Origin: Promethearchaeota archaeon
GTDB lineage: Archaea; Asgardarchaeota; Lokiarchaeia; Sigynarchaeales; SOKP01
Length of the DNA stretch: 17,523 nt
Direction: 5' to 3'
Assembly (NCBI GenBank): GCA_030620005.1
Contig: JAUXAJ010000078.1
Span: 1-17,523, forward strand
Shown: positions 7,004 to 14,690 of the stretch, one piece after another
Position numbering within the stretch: position 1 is the stretch's first letter
Layout of the letters: every line of letters begins with the position of its first letter
The notes under the pieces: model-generated
What the model was told of the DNA's origin: nothing
The model's input: only the letters and a program-made list of their open reading frames with translations
Databases searched by the model: none
Translations under genes and position numbers: made by a program

Positions 7004-7888
7004 CTAAGAATTACTTTCAATCATTACATGTCCATGACTGATAGCCTTTTTATTCTCGTTGTTATACACCTCAAAAAATAAATCTGTTCCTTTTTCTCCA
7101 TTTATTTTTTTATTCAATTGAACTTCAATGCTTGTGTCGAGCAATACCATTCCAGTAAATTTGCAAGAAATGCTTTTTACTCTATGCGGGTCTCTGTCTG
7201 CTTCCTTGTTTAAGATTGTTTTAATTGCATGAGCGAGAGTAGCAGTTCCTTGTAGAATTGTGTCTGGCAAGCCAACAAAGTGAGCAAATTTTTTTGAAGT
7301 GTGTATGGGGAAATGTATATCAGCACAACCATCATAAATGTGTGCCCTTAATCTTTCAATTTTGATTGTCTCCTTCCATAATGGTTTGTTATCGCTTTGA
7401 TGTGTGGGCATTTTAGGAAGCGTTTCTTCTCCTCTTCCTTCGCCAACACATTTAACTCCTCTAAGCATTCCACCAATATGCTCTGTAAAGATAAGTGCAT
7501 TATTCTTGTCAAACGCGTCTAGACGGGAGATTATATGAGTACCACTTCGATGCGGCAAAATGGCAGCAATTCTTCCTTTAATTGTTAGTTCATCGTTGGG
7601 TTTAATTAAACGGTTAAAAGTAAGATGTTCGGTATAGTGAACTAGAGTTTTCATGACTTTCAATGGAAATTTATTAGATTGAATGTAGTTTGGAAGGTCT
7701 TCTGCTATGGGCCAAGTTATCGCAACAGCGTACATCGGCGGAGCAACTATGCCTTCTTTTCTCTCATCGTCAAAATAATAAGGATTATCGTCGTCCAATG
7801 CAGCAGCGTAATTCATTGTTTTTCTCCAACTTATTTTGATAAAATAATCCTTTATTGATGTATTTACAAATTTAGTGTTGATTTTCAT
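7004..7888 (-). CDS. Double-hotdog MaoC-like dehydratase/hydratase
   Basis: A 294-residue protein with two hotdog domains. The N-terminal one (about 10-150) has DDDNPYYFDDERKEGIVAPPMYA (32-54), typical of MaoC-like N-terminal (FAS1-like) dehydratase domains. The C-terminal one (about 170-290) has IYDGCADIHFPIHTSKKFA (184-202) and GLPDTILQGTATLAHAI (206-222), the active-site and substrate-tunnel pattern of MaoC/enoyl-CoA hydratase 2 relatives. Such proteins hydrate 2-enoyl-CoA or dehydrate 3-hydroxyacyl-CoA. The usual D-x-N-P-[IL]-H reads D190-IHFP-I195-H196, keeping Asp and His but with one extra residue and no Asn. The register of Asp is therefore uncertain, and activity is likely but unproven. 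It precedes no close operon partner; the crotonase gene on the same strand lies upstream across a 289-bp gap. No signal peptide. Confidence 0.78.
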   Translation of the reverse strand: MKINTKFVNTSIKDYFIKISWRKTMNYAAALDDDNPYYFDDERKEGIVAPPMYAVAITWPIAEDLPNYIQSNKFPLKVMKTLVHYTEHLTFNRLIKPNDELTIKGRIAAILPHRSGTHIISRLDAFDKNNALIFTEHIGGMLRGVKCVGEGRGEETLPKMPTHQSDNKPLWKETIKIERLRAHIYDGCADIHFPIHTSKKFAHFVGLPDTILQGTATLAHAIKTILNKEADRDPHRVKSISCKFTGMVLLDTSIEVQLNKKINGEKGTDLFFEVYNNENKKAISHGHVMIESNS

Positions 7889-8121
7889 ATTTTATCACTT
7901 AATCACAATTTCTATTAATTAGAGTATTAACTTAATAAAAATTATTTTTATTTCTTATTTTTAAATGATTTTCTGATCTCCAAATTATCATTATAATCTT
8001 AATCCAAATTTAACTTTTTTGCACCTAAATTCTCATTTCCGGTAGAAGCTTTTTTTTAATTGACTTTAAAAAAGTAGAAGAATTAATTTTTCATTGCTCA
8101 ACAAGAGTCGATGAATTTTTT

Positions 8122-8130
8122 AAAAAAAAA
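8122..8130 (-). terminator. Candidate U-tract terminator for the crotonase gene
   Basis: An A9 run on the plus strand gives T9 on the minus strand, 47 bases past the crotonase stop. This fits an archaeal T-tract terminator and separates this gene from the MaoC-like gene. Confidence 0.35.
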
Positions 8131-8177
8131 GTAAATATTTTAGAAGGATAAAACTAATTATTGTTTAGAAATTAAGC

Positions 8178-9011
8178 TCAATCAGTCCAGAAGTTCCTTG
8201 CTAAACGCCTACGAGTTTGCCAAAGACCACTTTTTTCAGTAAAACCAATCACGCCCTTGCCTTGATCGGCGTCCTTTATTTTCCACATTCCGTTAACAGC
8301 TCCAGTTAAGCCAGCAGAAAGAACTTCAAAGCCTTGAGCCGTGTAGAGGTCACATTCCACGCCACGATTTATAATAAACTTTAACTGGCGTAATCCTTGC
8401 TGATTCTTAGATCTAAGCACTTCTAGCAGTTTTTCGACCTCTGAATCAAGCTTATCATTTGCGACAATACGATTCCATAAGTTCCATTCCACTGCCTTTT
8501 TTCCTGGATGGAGGGCTCCTATGAGATTAATCTCTTTTGCCCTACGTCTACCAATAAATCGAGCTAATCGAGTTGTTCCTCCCCAACCAGGTGTTATCCC
8601 GACATCTACTTCTGGCATTCCCCATTTAGAACGCTCAGTAGCTATTACAAAATCGCACGCCATGGTAATTTCCAAGCCACCTCCAACGGCATATCCATCC
8701 ACCGCTGCTATGGTAATTTTATCTAATTCTTCAAGTTGATTGGCCATGTTTTGATAATAGCGCGCTCGGCGCGTGATATCGTTAGCGTCCCCCCATTTTA
8801 TCATTTCAGTAATGTCATCCCCTACACAGAAGTTATCGCCAGCTCCCTTTATGACTACAAATTTTAGTTTTGTAGAGCGCCGAACTATTTCAATAGCGTC
8901 AACTAATTCGTCAGAAAGTTGCATGCTCAAAGCGTTTAAAGCTTTAGGTCTATTTAGCGTTATCCACGCTACTTGGTCAATCTCTTGGTAAATTAATTGT
9001 TCGATTTTCAT
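8178..9011 (-). CDS. Enoyl-CoA hydratase/isomerase (crotonase) family protein
   Basis: A crotonase-fold protein of 277 residues from the ATG at 9011; a TTG at 9020 would add three residues but is less likely. Positions below count from the ATG. TLNRPKALNALS begins the fold. The first oxyanion-hole loop is DNFCVGDDI (about 59-67) and the second is VDGYAVGGGLEITMACD. Both acid/base residues used by true enoyl-CoA hydratases are present: Glu114 in GGGLE and Glu134 in MPEVDVGITPGWGGTTRL. Hydration of a short 2-enoyl-CoA is therefore the first guess. The fold also serves isomerases, decarboxylases and 3-hydroxyisobutyryl-CoA hydrolases, which I cannot rule out. No second domain (such as 3-hydroxyacyl-CoA dehydrogenase) is fused. 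With the MaoC-like gene and the semialdehyde dehydrogenase it hints at branched-chain or beta-oxidation-like acyl-CoA metabolism. Confidence 0.86.
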   Translation of the reverse strand: MKIEQLIYQEIDQVAWITLNRPKALNALSMQLSDELVDAIEIVRRSTKLKFVVIKGAGDNFCVGDDITEMIKWGDANDITRRARYYQNMANQLEELDKITIAAVDGYAVGGGLEITMACDFVIATERSKWGMPEVDVGITPGWGGTTRLARFIGRRRAKEINLIGALHPGKKAVEWNLWNRIVANDKLDSEVEKLLEVLRSKNQQGLRQLKFIINRGVECDLYTAQGFEVLSAGLTGAVNGMWKIKDADQGKGVIGFTEKSGLWQTRRRLARNFWTD

Positions 9012-9086
9012 GATATACAATTAATTAATCTTAAAATATAAGTATTGGTGATAATAGTTATAATATTTTTATCAAGATTATTAGAG

Positions 9087-9110
9087 AAAATCCCTACCTC
9101 AATTTAGGGA
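9087..9110 (-). terminator. Hairpin plus T-run terminator after the serine hydrolase pair
   Basis: On the minus strand, about 40 bases past the stop at 9151, TCCCTA and TAGGGA form a perfect 6-bp stem (9091-9096 and 9105-9110) around an 8-base loop. TTTT follows at once (complement of 9087-9090). It looks like an intrinsic terminator for the two-gene serine hydrolase unit and insulates the crotonase promoter. Confidence 0.5.
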
Positions 9111-9150
9111 AGGGATGAATTATGTGTTCCACACTCTCAATATTCTTTTT

Positions 9151-10248
9151 TCATTTTTTAAGCGCTACTCTCTGCCAACGCATTAGCAAATTTGCCCATA
9201 AGGGATTTCCAGCATCGCTATTAATTAATATCGTGATTCCAGCACCGATTTCTGGAACGATTACCATCATGGATCGCCATCCAACAATACCACCACTATG
9301 CTGTATGATTTTTCTACCCTGCATGTTAGCGATATAATGACCCAAGCCGTAATCCCAATCAATATCAAACTCCCTTTCTGCGTAAATGACCTTCGAATGC
9401 ATTAAATTTATAGACTCTGGTTTTAAAATACCTCTTCCAGGTAATTCTCCTTTAGAACCCTTCATTTCAGCCAAAGCAAAAGTAGTTAAATCCCTAATTG
9501 TTGAAAAACACCCTCCTGAAGCCTTAGAAGTTATTTTGTATCTTAGATATGGGTTTTCTTCTTCATCGTAGGGCGTTGCATGGCCCGAGAAATCAGTTGG
9601 CCATTCAAATGTTGAGGAGGTCATACCTAAAGGGTTAAATATTTCTTCTGCCAAGTATTCAGAAAAACTTTGTTTCGTTACTTCCTCAATAATTAGTTCT
9701 AGAACTGTATATCCTCCATTTGAATATACGAACTTGTTTCCGGGTTGTTCAATAACTTTTACTGGCACTTTTTCGGGATTAACATTCCATTTCTCACAAT
9801 ATTTTTTCTGCTTATCATCTAATGAGTATTCAGCATTTCTAGAAAGTAAAACTCCTAATGGGGGTAATATAAAATCAGGAGGAAGTCCAGAAAAACCATC
9901 TACAGGGAAGCCCGCTGTATGACTCAATAACCTTCTAATCGTTATATCGTCGTGATTGAATTCTGAAGGAGGAAAATGCCATCTGGTCAAGTAATTTTCC
10001 GCAGGGGCATCAATCTCTATTAGCCCTTTTTCAACTAATTTCATGGTTCCCCATGCAGTCATTGACTTTGAAATTGAAGCAATCTGAAAAATAGTCTTCT
10101 CAGTAATGGGAATACCTTTTTCTTTATTTGCATATCCATACGTCTTAATTTCAGAAATCTCGTAATCTGAAATAAAACCAATTGCGACCCCGGGGATATT
10201 CATCCTTTCTAATAAATTAGGGACTACATTATTTATTCTTTTTATCAT
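9151..10248 (-). CDS. Beta-lactamase-fold serine hydrolase, downstream member of a tandem pair
   Basis: A 365-residue full-length class C beta-lactamase/penicillin-binding-protein-like hydrolase. The catalytic motifs are complete: S58-I-S-K61 in FQIASISKSMTAWG (nucleophile Ser58), Y175-S-N177 in FVYSNGGYTVLEL, and H317-S-G-G in IIQHSGGIVGW replacing the KTG box. LLSHTAGFP (107-115) is also typical. No signal peptide or membrane anchor, so it should be cytosolic. The archaeal setting argues against a peptidoglycan or antibiotic role; relatives act as esterases, amidases or D-amino-acid peptidases, and the substrate here is unknown. Its upstream paralogue ends 31 bases before this ATG on the same strand, so they are probably one operon derived by duplication. 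A hairpin terminator follows. Confidence 0.9.
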   Translation of the reverse strand: MIKRINNVVPNLLERMNIPGVAIGFISDYEISEIKTYGYANKEKGIPITEKTIFQIASISKSMTAWGTMKLVEKGLIEIDAPAENYLTRWHFPPSEFNHDDITIRRLLSHTAGFPVDGFSGLPPDFILPPLGVLLSRNAEYSLDDKQKKYCEKWNVNPEKVPVKVIEQPGNKFVYSNGGYTVLELIIEEVTKQSFSEYLAEEIFNPLGMTSSTFEWPTDFSGHATPYDEEENPYLRYKITSKASGGCFSTIRDLTTFALAEMKGSKGELPGRGILKPESINLMHSKVIYAEREFDIDWDYGLGHYIANMQGRKIIQHSGGIVGWRSMMVIVPEIGAGITILINSDAGNPLWANLLMRWQRVALKK

Positions 10249-10279
10249 GTTATAAAATCAACTTGAATTTTCTATTTCT

Positions 10280-11389
10280 TTAATTATTCATTTTTTTTTC
10301 AACATATTTTTGCCATTTTGCGGACAGCTTCAAGGTTAATCTGAGACCGTTTTGACCATTAGTCAGGATAACTAATCCATCTCCGGTTTCAGGAATGAAT
10401 GACATTAGTGTATTCCATCCAATATTCCCCCCACTATGATGAACGACTTTAATTCCATCAAAGTACATGATAAAATGTCCTAAACCAGTGTCGGAATGGG
10501 AGAGTGTCATTTCATTTGTTTCAAGAACCTTTGTATACATTAATTGAAGAGTTTCAGGCTTTAATATCCCTCTACCGGGTAATTCTGTGTTAAACCCTTT
10601 CATTCCTGCTAAAACAAAAGCCGACAAATCGTTAATTGTAGAATAACATCCAGCAGCTGCCAGGGCGGTAAATAAGTAATTTGGTGCGGATTTTCCATCC
10701 AAAACATAAGCGGTTGCTGTCAATGGTTGCAAATCTTTTCGCCAAGTAAAACTACTATGGCCCATTCCTAAAGGCTGTAACACTTCTTTTTCCATGTATT
10801 CGGCAAACATTTTTCCAGCGACTTCCTCAACAATGAGCTGAAGTACACTGTAACCTCCACCTGAATATGAGAACTCAGTTCCCGGTCGTTTAACAACCTC
10901 AACGGATTTTTCATCTACTTTGGAATCGATCTTAAATAATTTTCTCATTTTTAACTGGATTTCGTCCTTTTGGTATTCAAAATTCCCCGAAAGCGAATCT
11001 TCAATTGATGGAATTTCATAACTGGGAACATAACCAGAATATCCGTGTAAAGAAAGACCCCCTGTATGACTTAACAATCTCTTTGTTGTTATGTCACCAT
11101 TATCGAATTCAGAAGGAGGAAAATGCCATCTCGTCAGATATTTCTCTGCTGGAGCATCAAGATTAATTAATCCTTTTTCTACTAATTTCATTACGCCCCA
11201 AGCAGAAATAGACTTTGATATGGAAGCAAGTTGAAAGACGGTGTTTTCGGTAATGGGTTTTTCTTTTTCTACATTTGAATAGCCGTGTGTTTTTATTGCA
11301 GATATTTTGTAATCTTCAATCAAAGAGAGAGCAATTCCAGGAATTTTATATCTGTTCAATAATTTGGGAAGATCTATTTTTTCGAACAT
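10280..11389 (-). CDS. Beta-lactamase-fold serine hydrolase, upstream member of a tandem pair
   Basis: A 369-residue protein counted from the ATG at 11389. A TTG at 11404 would add five residues, but the ATG matches the N-terminus of the downstream paralogue better (LLNRYKIPG against LLERMNIPG). The nucleophile box is S56-I-S-K59 (ASISKSISAWG). The second motif reads Y175-S-G (FSYSGGGYSVLQL), with Gly where its neighbour has Asn; YSG is common in one branch of the family. H318-S-G-G stands for the KTG box. The paralogues share long identical stretches such as YLTRWHFPPSEF and PGRGILKPE, but differ around residues 115-165 and in the second motif, so substrates may differ. No signal peptide. 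Probably co-transcribed with the gene at 9151-10248. Confidence 0.9.
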   Translation of the reverse strand: MFEKIDLPKLLNRYKIPGIALSLIEDYKISAIKTHGYSNVEKEKPITENTVFQLASISKSISAWGVMKLVEKGLINLDAPAEKYLTRWHFPPSEFDNGDITTKRLLSHTGGLSLHGYSGYVPSYEIPSIEDSLSGNFEYQKDEIQLKMRKLFKIDSKVDEKSVEVVKRPGTEFSYSGGGYSVLQLIVEEVAGKMFAEYMEKEVLQPLGMGHSSFTWRKDLQPLTATAYVLDGKSAPNYLFTALAAAGCYSTINDLSAFVLAGMKGFNTELPGRGILKPETLQLMYTKVLETNEMTLSHSDTGLGHFIMYFDGIKVVHHSGGNIGWNTLMSFIPETGDGLVILTNGQNGLRLTLKLSAKWQKYVEKKMNN

Positions 11390-11410
11390 AATTTTAATAA
11401 TCAATGTTCA

Positions 11411-11417
11411 ATTTATA
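11411..11417 (-). promoter_or_regulatory. Candidate TATA box of the serine hydrolase operon
   Basis: The minus strand reads ACTATAAATTG here, centred about 25 bases before the ATG at 11389. That is the spacing expected for a leaderless or nearly leaderless archaeal transcript, and it also supports the ATG over the TTG start at 11404. TA-rich context limits certainty. Confidence 0.3.
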
Positions 11418-11529
11418 GTTTTTTGAATTTTAAATGGGAGCTATTATTTCGTATATAGAAAGTATATATCAATAAGATGAAAGCAGCAATAAAATGAAGA
11501 ATGAATCAATATTTAATATTTTAAAAAAC

Positions 11530-12003
11530 TCAAACCCATAATATAATTGAAGAATAATCAAAAGAGAATTTTTCTCTTGAATCCTTATTGGTGATTACTA
11601 TTACTCCAATCCCAATTAAAACGCCAGAGAAAATCACTTGAATTGAAAAAAGGCGGTGTAGAAATAGCGTAACAAACAAAATAGTAAAAAATGGGGATGT
11701 TGTAGTTATTGCAAGTGCCTTAGTAAGACCTAAAAATTTTTATGACTGAAGATAAGCTGTATCTCCTAAAACAACCATGAATAAAATGCTACTTGAGAGC
11801 ATTAACCATAATTCCCAGGGTATGGTGAATATCAATAAAAAGACGCCAAAAATCAGACAAATTATGGCAAAACTTGTGACACCGAATATTGCGCGAATGG
11901 CATTTTGGAATACTGGCGTTGCTTTGTCTTCCATGTTTCGGGCTAACACAAAAGAAAGCGCAGTTGCAGAAGTGAAAGAAATTGCCATTAATTCTCCGTA
12001 CAT
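11530..12003 (-). pseudogene. EamA/DMT-family transporter pseudogene, nonsense codon and missing second half
   Basis: From the ATG at 12003 the frame encodes MYGELMAISFTSATALSFVL, a long hydrophobic segment and GDTAYLQS, which is the first part of an EamA (drug/metabolite transporter) domain. It then meets TAA at 11740-11742. The same frame goes on for 69 more codons with clear EamA sequence: KFLGLTKALAI, TTTSPFFTILFVTLFLHRLF and GVLIGIGVIVITNK, up to TGA at 11530-11532. The TAA is one C-to-T change away from CAA (Gln). Intact family members have about 290 residues in two EamA repeats. Here only the first repeat remains, and the bases beyond 11530 do not encode the second. So the gene carries both a nonsense mutation and a 3' loss. 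It is divergent from a TetR-family gene that may once have controlled it. Confidence 0.8.
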
Positions 12004-12109
12004 TTTAAAAGATTTTCAGTATTTTACTTTTTGTATTAAAATTGCGCGTATCCTTTAAGATTTCTACCATTGTTTTTTTTATGGTCAGTGTTTATTCAAA
12101 AGAAGAATT

Positions 12110-12128
12110 TTATTATATTATATAATAA
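12110..12128. promoter_or_regulatory. AT-only inverted repeat between EamA pseudogene and TetR gene
   Basis: TTATTATA and TATAATAA form perfect 8-bp arms around a 3-base spacer. It could be a TATA-containing promoter element or an operator. All-AT composition makes it weak evidence by itself. Confidence 0.25.
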
Positions 12129-12166
12129 TTATATTAACATAATTAATAAGAAAGAGAATAATATCT

Positions 12167-12195
12167 ACTGAATGTGACTTTTAAATAAATTCAGT
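12167..12195. promoter_or_regulatory. Candidate TetR-family operator
   Basis: ACTGAAT (12167-12173) and ATTCAGT (12189-12195) form perfect 7-bp inverted arms separated by 15 bases, ending 29 bases before the TetR start codon. Placement and symmetry suit autoregulation by the dimeric TetR protein encoded next. It contains G/C positions, so it is less likely to be a composition artefact than the repeat at 12110-12128. Confidence 0.4.
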
Positions 12196-12224
12196 TTTAT
12201 TAATCTTAAAAAAAAAATTTTTCG

Positions 12225-12917
12225 ATGATGAATTTGGCGAAGAAAACTGAAAAACAAAAAAGAGCAAGATCACAAGAGAAAAAAGCCGAACAATTTCAAC
12301 GAATAATAGACACCGCGAGGAAATTATTTATTCAAAAGGGATGGGAAGGTTTCGGCATGAGAGCATTGGCAAGAGAACTCAAAATGTCCGAAGGAAATCT
12401 TTATAATTACGTGAAAAGTAAAAGAGAACTCTGGATTGCTATTCGCACGCAATATTATCAACTATTTAATGAGGGCGTAAGTAAAATCATTAATAAAAAC
12501 AGAGGCAAAATTCCATACATCGACATTCTCACGAAAATTGGAGAATTTTTCCTTAATTTTTCGGCCGAGAATTATTCCCGATTCCAAATAATGAACGAGA
12601 TAACTGCGCCATCGGCCAGGGAAGTAGGACCTATAGAAAGAAATTATAAACCATTTAATACAATGAAAATCATTGAAAATGTGTTGGAAGAAGCAATAGA
12701 AGCTGGTGAAATTAATCCAGTTGAACCAGTTAGTAAACTCACATATTACATGTATGGAATAATATATGGTGCCGCAAAAATGGAAAGAGAACTTAAAAAA
12801 AAGGATCCTATCACAGAACTAATCATTACTCGTTCTAAGCATTTATCTATTAAGGAATATAGAGAGTTTATAATTCAAGAAATACGAAAACAGTTAGAAA
12901 ATTCATCATGGAAATGA
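12225..12917 (+). CDS. TetR/AcrR family transcriptional regulator
   Basis: A 230-residue protein with a basic N-terminal tail, then a TetR-type helix-turn-helix at about 24-70: IIDTARKLFIQKGWEGFGMRALARELKMSEGNLYNYVKSKRELW in sections, with recognition helix near EGNLYNYVKSK (56-66). The rest is a helical ligand-binding and dimerisation domain with no recognisable ligand signature. TetR proteins are usually repressors released by a small molecule and often control a neighbouring transporter or enzyme. Candidates here are the divergent EamA transporter, now a pseudogene, and the C45-like hydrolase, which starts about 80 bases downstream on the same strand. Two adjacent ATGs (12225 and 12228) are possible starts. 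A candidate operator lies just upstream. Confidence 0.85.
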   Translation: MMNLAKKTEKQKRARSQEKKAEQFQRIIDTARKLFIQKGWEGFGMRALARELKMSEGNLYNYVKSKRELWIAIRTQYYQLFNEGVSKIINKNRGKIPYIDILTKIGEFFLNFSAENYSRFQIMNEITAPSAREVGPIERNYKPFNTMKIIENVLEEAIEAGEINPVEPVSKLTYYMYGIIYGAAKMERELKKKDPITELIITRSKHLSIKEYREFIIQEIRKQLENSSWK

Positions 12918-12996
12918 AAGTATCGTTCTTTTAAAATTATTAAATTTCTGATAACATTCATGTTAAATATAAAATAATTTGCGAGAAGAATGTGAA

Positions 12997-14415
12997 ATGG
13001 ATAATAAAATGAAAGATAAAGGTGAAGATAACGCTAAAATTACTAAACATGACAAGTGTTTTTTAATGGAGTTCCCTGACGACGATTTTCGTCCACCCAT
13101 CTTACATCTTCAAGGGAGTCCATTTGAAATGGGGAAAGCACATGGATATCTCTTATCTGAAAAAATCACGCGTTTTTTTAGTATTTTTTTTAGTCCTATT
13201 GCTGCGATGTTTGGTGGTTGGAGCCCAGAATCCGGAATAGTACCAACCATAGAACAAATGACCTTTGGAAAAGAAAATTTATTAAAATCGGCGGAAATAA
13301 AATGCGTTCCAGCAATAAAAGAACAAGAACCTGATTATTTGAACGAACTCGGAGGATTATATGAAGGGCTAAAAACAGCTGGATCACCTCTAACTTACGA
13401 TGATATCATGCTGGGTAATTGTTTTCCAGAAGCTAGCTGGATTCTTAATGGATGTAGCAACTTTGCCGCCTGGGGTAAAGCAACCGTAGATGGTAAGTTA
13501 ATACATGGAGTTAATTTAGATTTCGAAACATTCGATGTATTTCAGGATTATGCGTGTGTAATGGTCGCAAAACCAGAAAAAGGGAATTCTTTTCTTGGAG
13601 TTCATTTAATGGGTAACATTTCTCCAAACTCGTGGATGAACGATAAAGGGCTAAGCTATGGCGAAATGACGTGTAATTCATTGAGAACGAAATGGCCCCA
13701 AATACCACACTTAATGCACGGGAGAAAAGTTGCTCAAGAAGCCTCTACAATCAAGGAAGCAAAAGCAATTTTAGAAAAGACTGGGGGAACAACAGGTTGG
13801 GCTAATTTAATTTCTGAAGGAAAGGGCACAAATCCTCACGCGGCAGACCTTGAAATCACGGGTATTGAAAACTGCATTAGATACGAGGACCTGGAATTTC
13901 AGAATGTAATATGGGTGACAAATATTTTCATATGTTATCCAGGTTTTCAAGGATACGAAGGACATAATATGGTGCCAGGTCAAGTTGCTTACTGGGAGAG
14001 AGTTGATGCGTCAATGAAACCAGACTATATTGATCCATCAATTACTTTAAAGGATGTAGACACGTTGGAAAAGTGGCGAGCAAACGTGCAATGCCCAAGG
14101 TATGAAAGGTATCGAGAGATGCTTAAAGAAAGTTTTGGAAAGATAGATGTTGCAAAGGCAATTGAGATCCAAAGCGATAAGGTTTTAACGGTAGAACGAA
14201 TGCCCGGTAAAGTTCAGCTAAGTCCACCCTGTAAGCACTTATTAGGCTTTGAAAGGCCCGTTTTTACAAATCCAGCATCTAGCGCATGGTCTTGCATTTT
14301 CATTCCGGAAGAGGGAGTGGCTTGGATAGCAGCAGGGAAAATTCCCGCTCAAGACGGACCCTTTTGGCGAGTTAGCCTTCCTGAGCATTTAGAGTTAATG
14401 AAAAATAAGGAATAG
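12997..14415 (+). CDS. C45 family autoproteolytic acyltransferase/hydrolase-like protein (Ntn hydrolase)
   Basis: A protein of 472 residues from the ATG at 12997; a TTG at 12979 would add six residues but lacks support. The family includes acyl-CoA:6-aminopenicillanate acyltransferase and many uncharacterised amidases and acyltransferases, in which a precursor cuts itself to expose an N-terminal Cys. Marks are LHLQGSPFEMGKAHGYLL, the usual N-terminal motif of the pro-segment, GLYEGLKTAGSPLTYDDIMLGN in sections, and GCSNFAAWGKATVDGKLIHG with the likely nucleophile Cys153 (codon 13453-13455), followed by VNLDFETFD. Self-cleavage between Gly152 and Cys153 is predicted by analogy. No signal peptide was seen. 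A penicillin-type substrate is not implied; an N-acyl amino acid or other amide is more plausible in an archaeon. It follows a TetR gene on the same strand and may be under its control. Confidence 0.8.
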   Translation: MDNKMKDKGEDNAKITKHDKCFLMEFPDDDFRPPILHLQGSPFEMGKAHGYLLSEKITRFFSIFFSPIAAMFGGWSPESGIVPTIEQMTFGKENLLKSAEIKCVPAIKEQEPDYLNELGGLYEGLKTAGSPLTYDDIMLGNCFPEASWILNGCSNFAAWGKATVDGKLIHGVNLDFETFDVFQDYACVMVAKPEKGNSFLGVHLMGNISPNSWMNDKGLSYGEMTCNSLRTKWPQIPHLMHGRKVAQEASTIKEAKAILEKTGGTTGWANLISEGKGTNPHAADLEITGIENCIRYEDLEFQNVIWVTNIFICYPGFQGYEGHNMVPGQVAYWERVDASMKPDYIDPSITLKDVDTLEKWRANVQCPRYERYREMLKESFGKIDVAKAIEIQSDKVLTVERMPGKVQLSPPCKHLLGFERPVFTNPASSAWSCIFIPEEGVAWIAAGKIPAQDGPFWRVSLPEHLELMKNKE

Positions 14416-14455
14416 CTTTTTATTTTATTTAATTTAATATGAAAACTGAATATGA

Positions 14456-14596
14456 TTAAATTATTGAAAAAAAGGTAAGATTAATAGTGACTTTTAACAA
14501 AATAAAACCCGAGCAATTACCATCTTTCGTATAAGGCATCCAATCTCCTCGATGCTGGTCTGGAAAAAAAATCAAAATGTTTGGTTTATCTTTCAT
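14456..14596 (-). pseudogene. Sulfatase N-terminal remnant (46 codons)
   Basis: A minus-strand frame from the ATG at 14596 reads MKD followed by KPNILIFFPDQHRGDWMPY. This is the standard start of arylsulfatase-family proteins, including the N-terminal metal-binding Asp (DQ) and the RGD segment after it. After about residue 25 the similarity is lost, and the frame stops at TAA (14456-14458). Sulfatases have about 400-550 residues and need a formylglycine Cys/Ser-x-Pro-x-Arg motif near residue 50-80; none of this is present. The stub lies between the convergent C45 and GH57 genes and points away from the C45 stop. I read it as the 5' end of a deleted sulfatase gene. A recombination with unrelated DNA near codon 25-30 would explain the abrupt change. 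Confidence 0.7.
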
Positions 14597-14690
14597 TTTA
14601 TTCCTTCTAAATTTTTAATTCAAAATTCAATCATTATAATTGAAAGCCTCCAGGAATTTCTACTTTCGGAATGATTTTCTCAAGATATTT

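Noticed and set aside
9151..11389. The tandem hydrolases as antibiotic-resistance beta-lactamases.
   Set aside because: They have no signal peptide, use HSG in place of KTG and sit in an archaeal context; the PF00144 fold covers many esterases and peptidases.
11777..12058. A 93-codon plus-strand open frame across the EamA region.
   Set aside because: The minus-strand frame is plainly EamA with typical transmembrane composition; the plus-strand frame is its antisense shadow.
12979..12996. TTG start for the C45-like gene (six extra residues).
   Set aside because: No ribosome-binding site or family conservation supports it; the ATG at 12997 is the simpler start.
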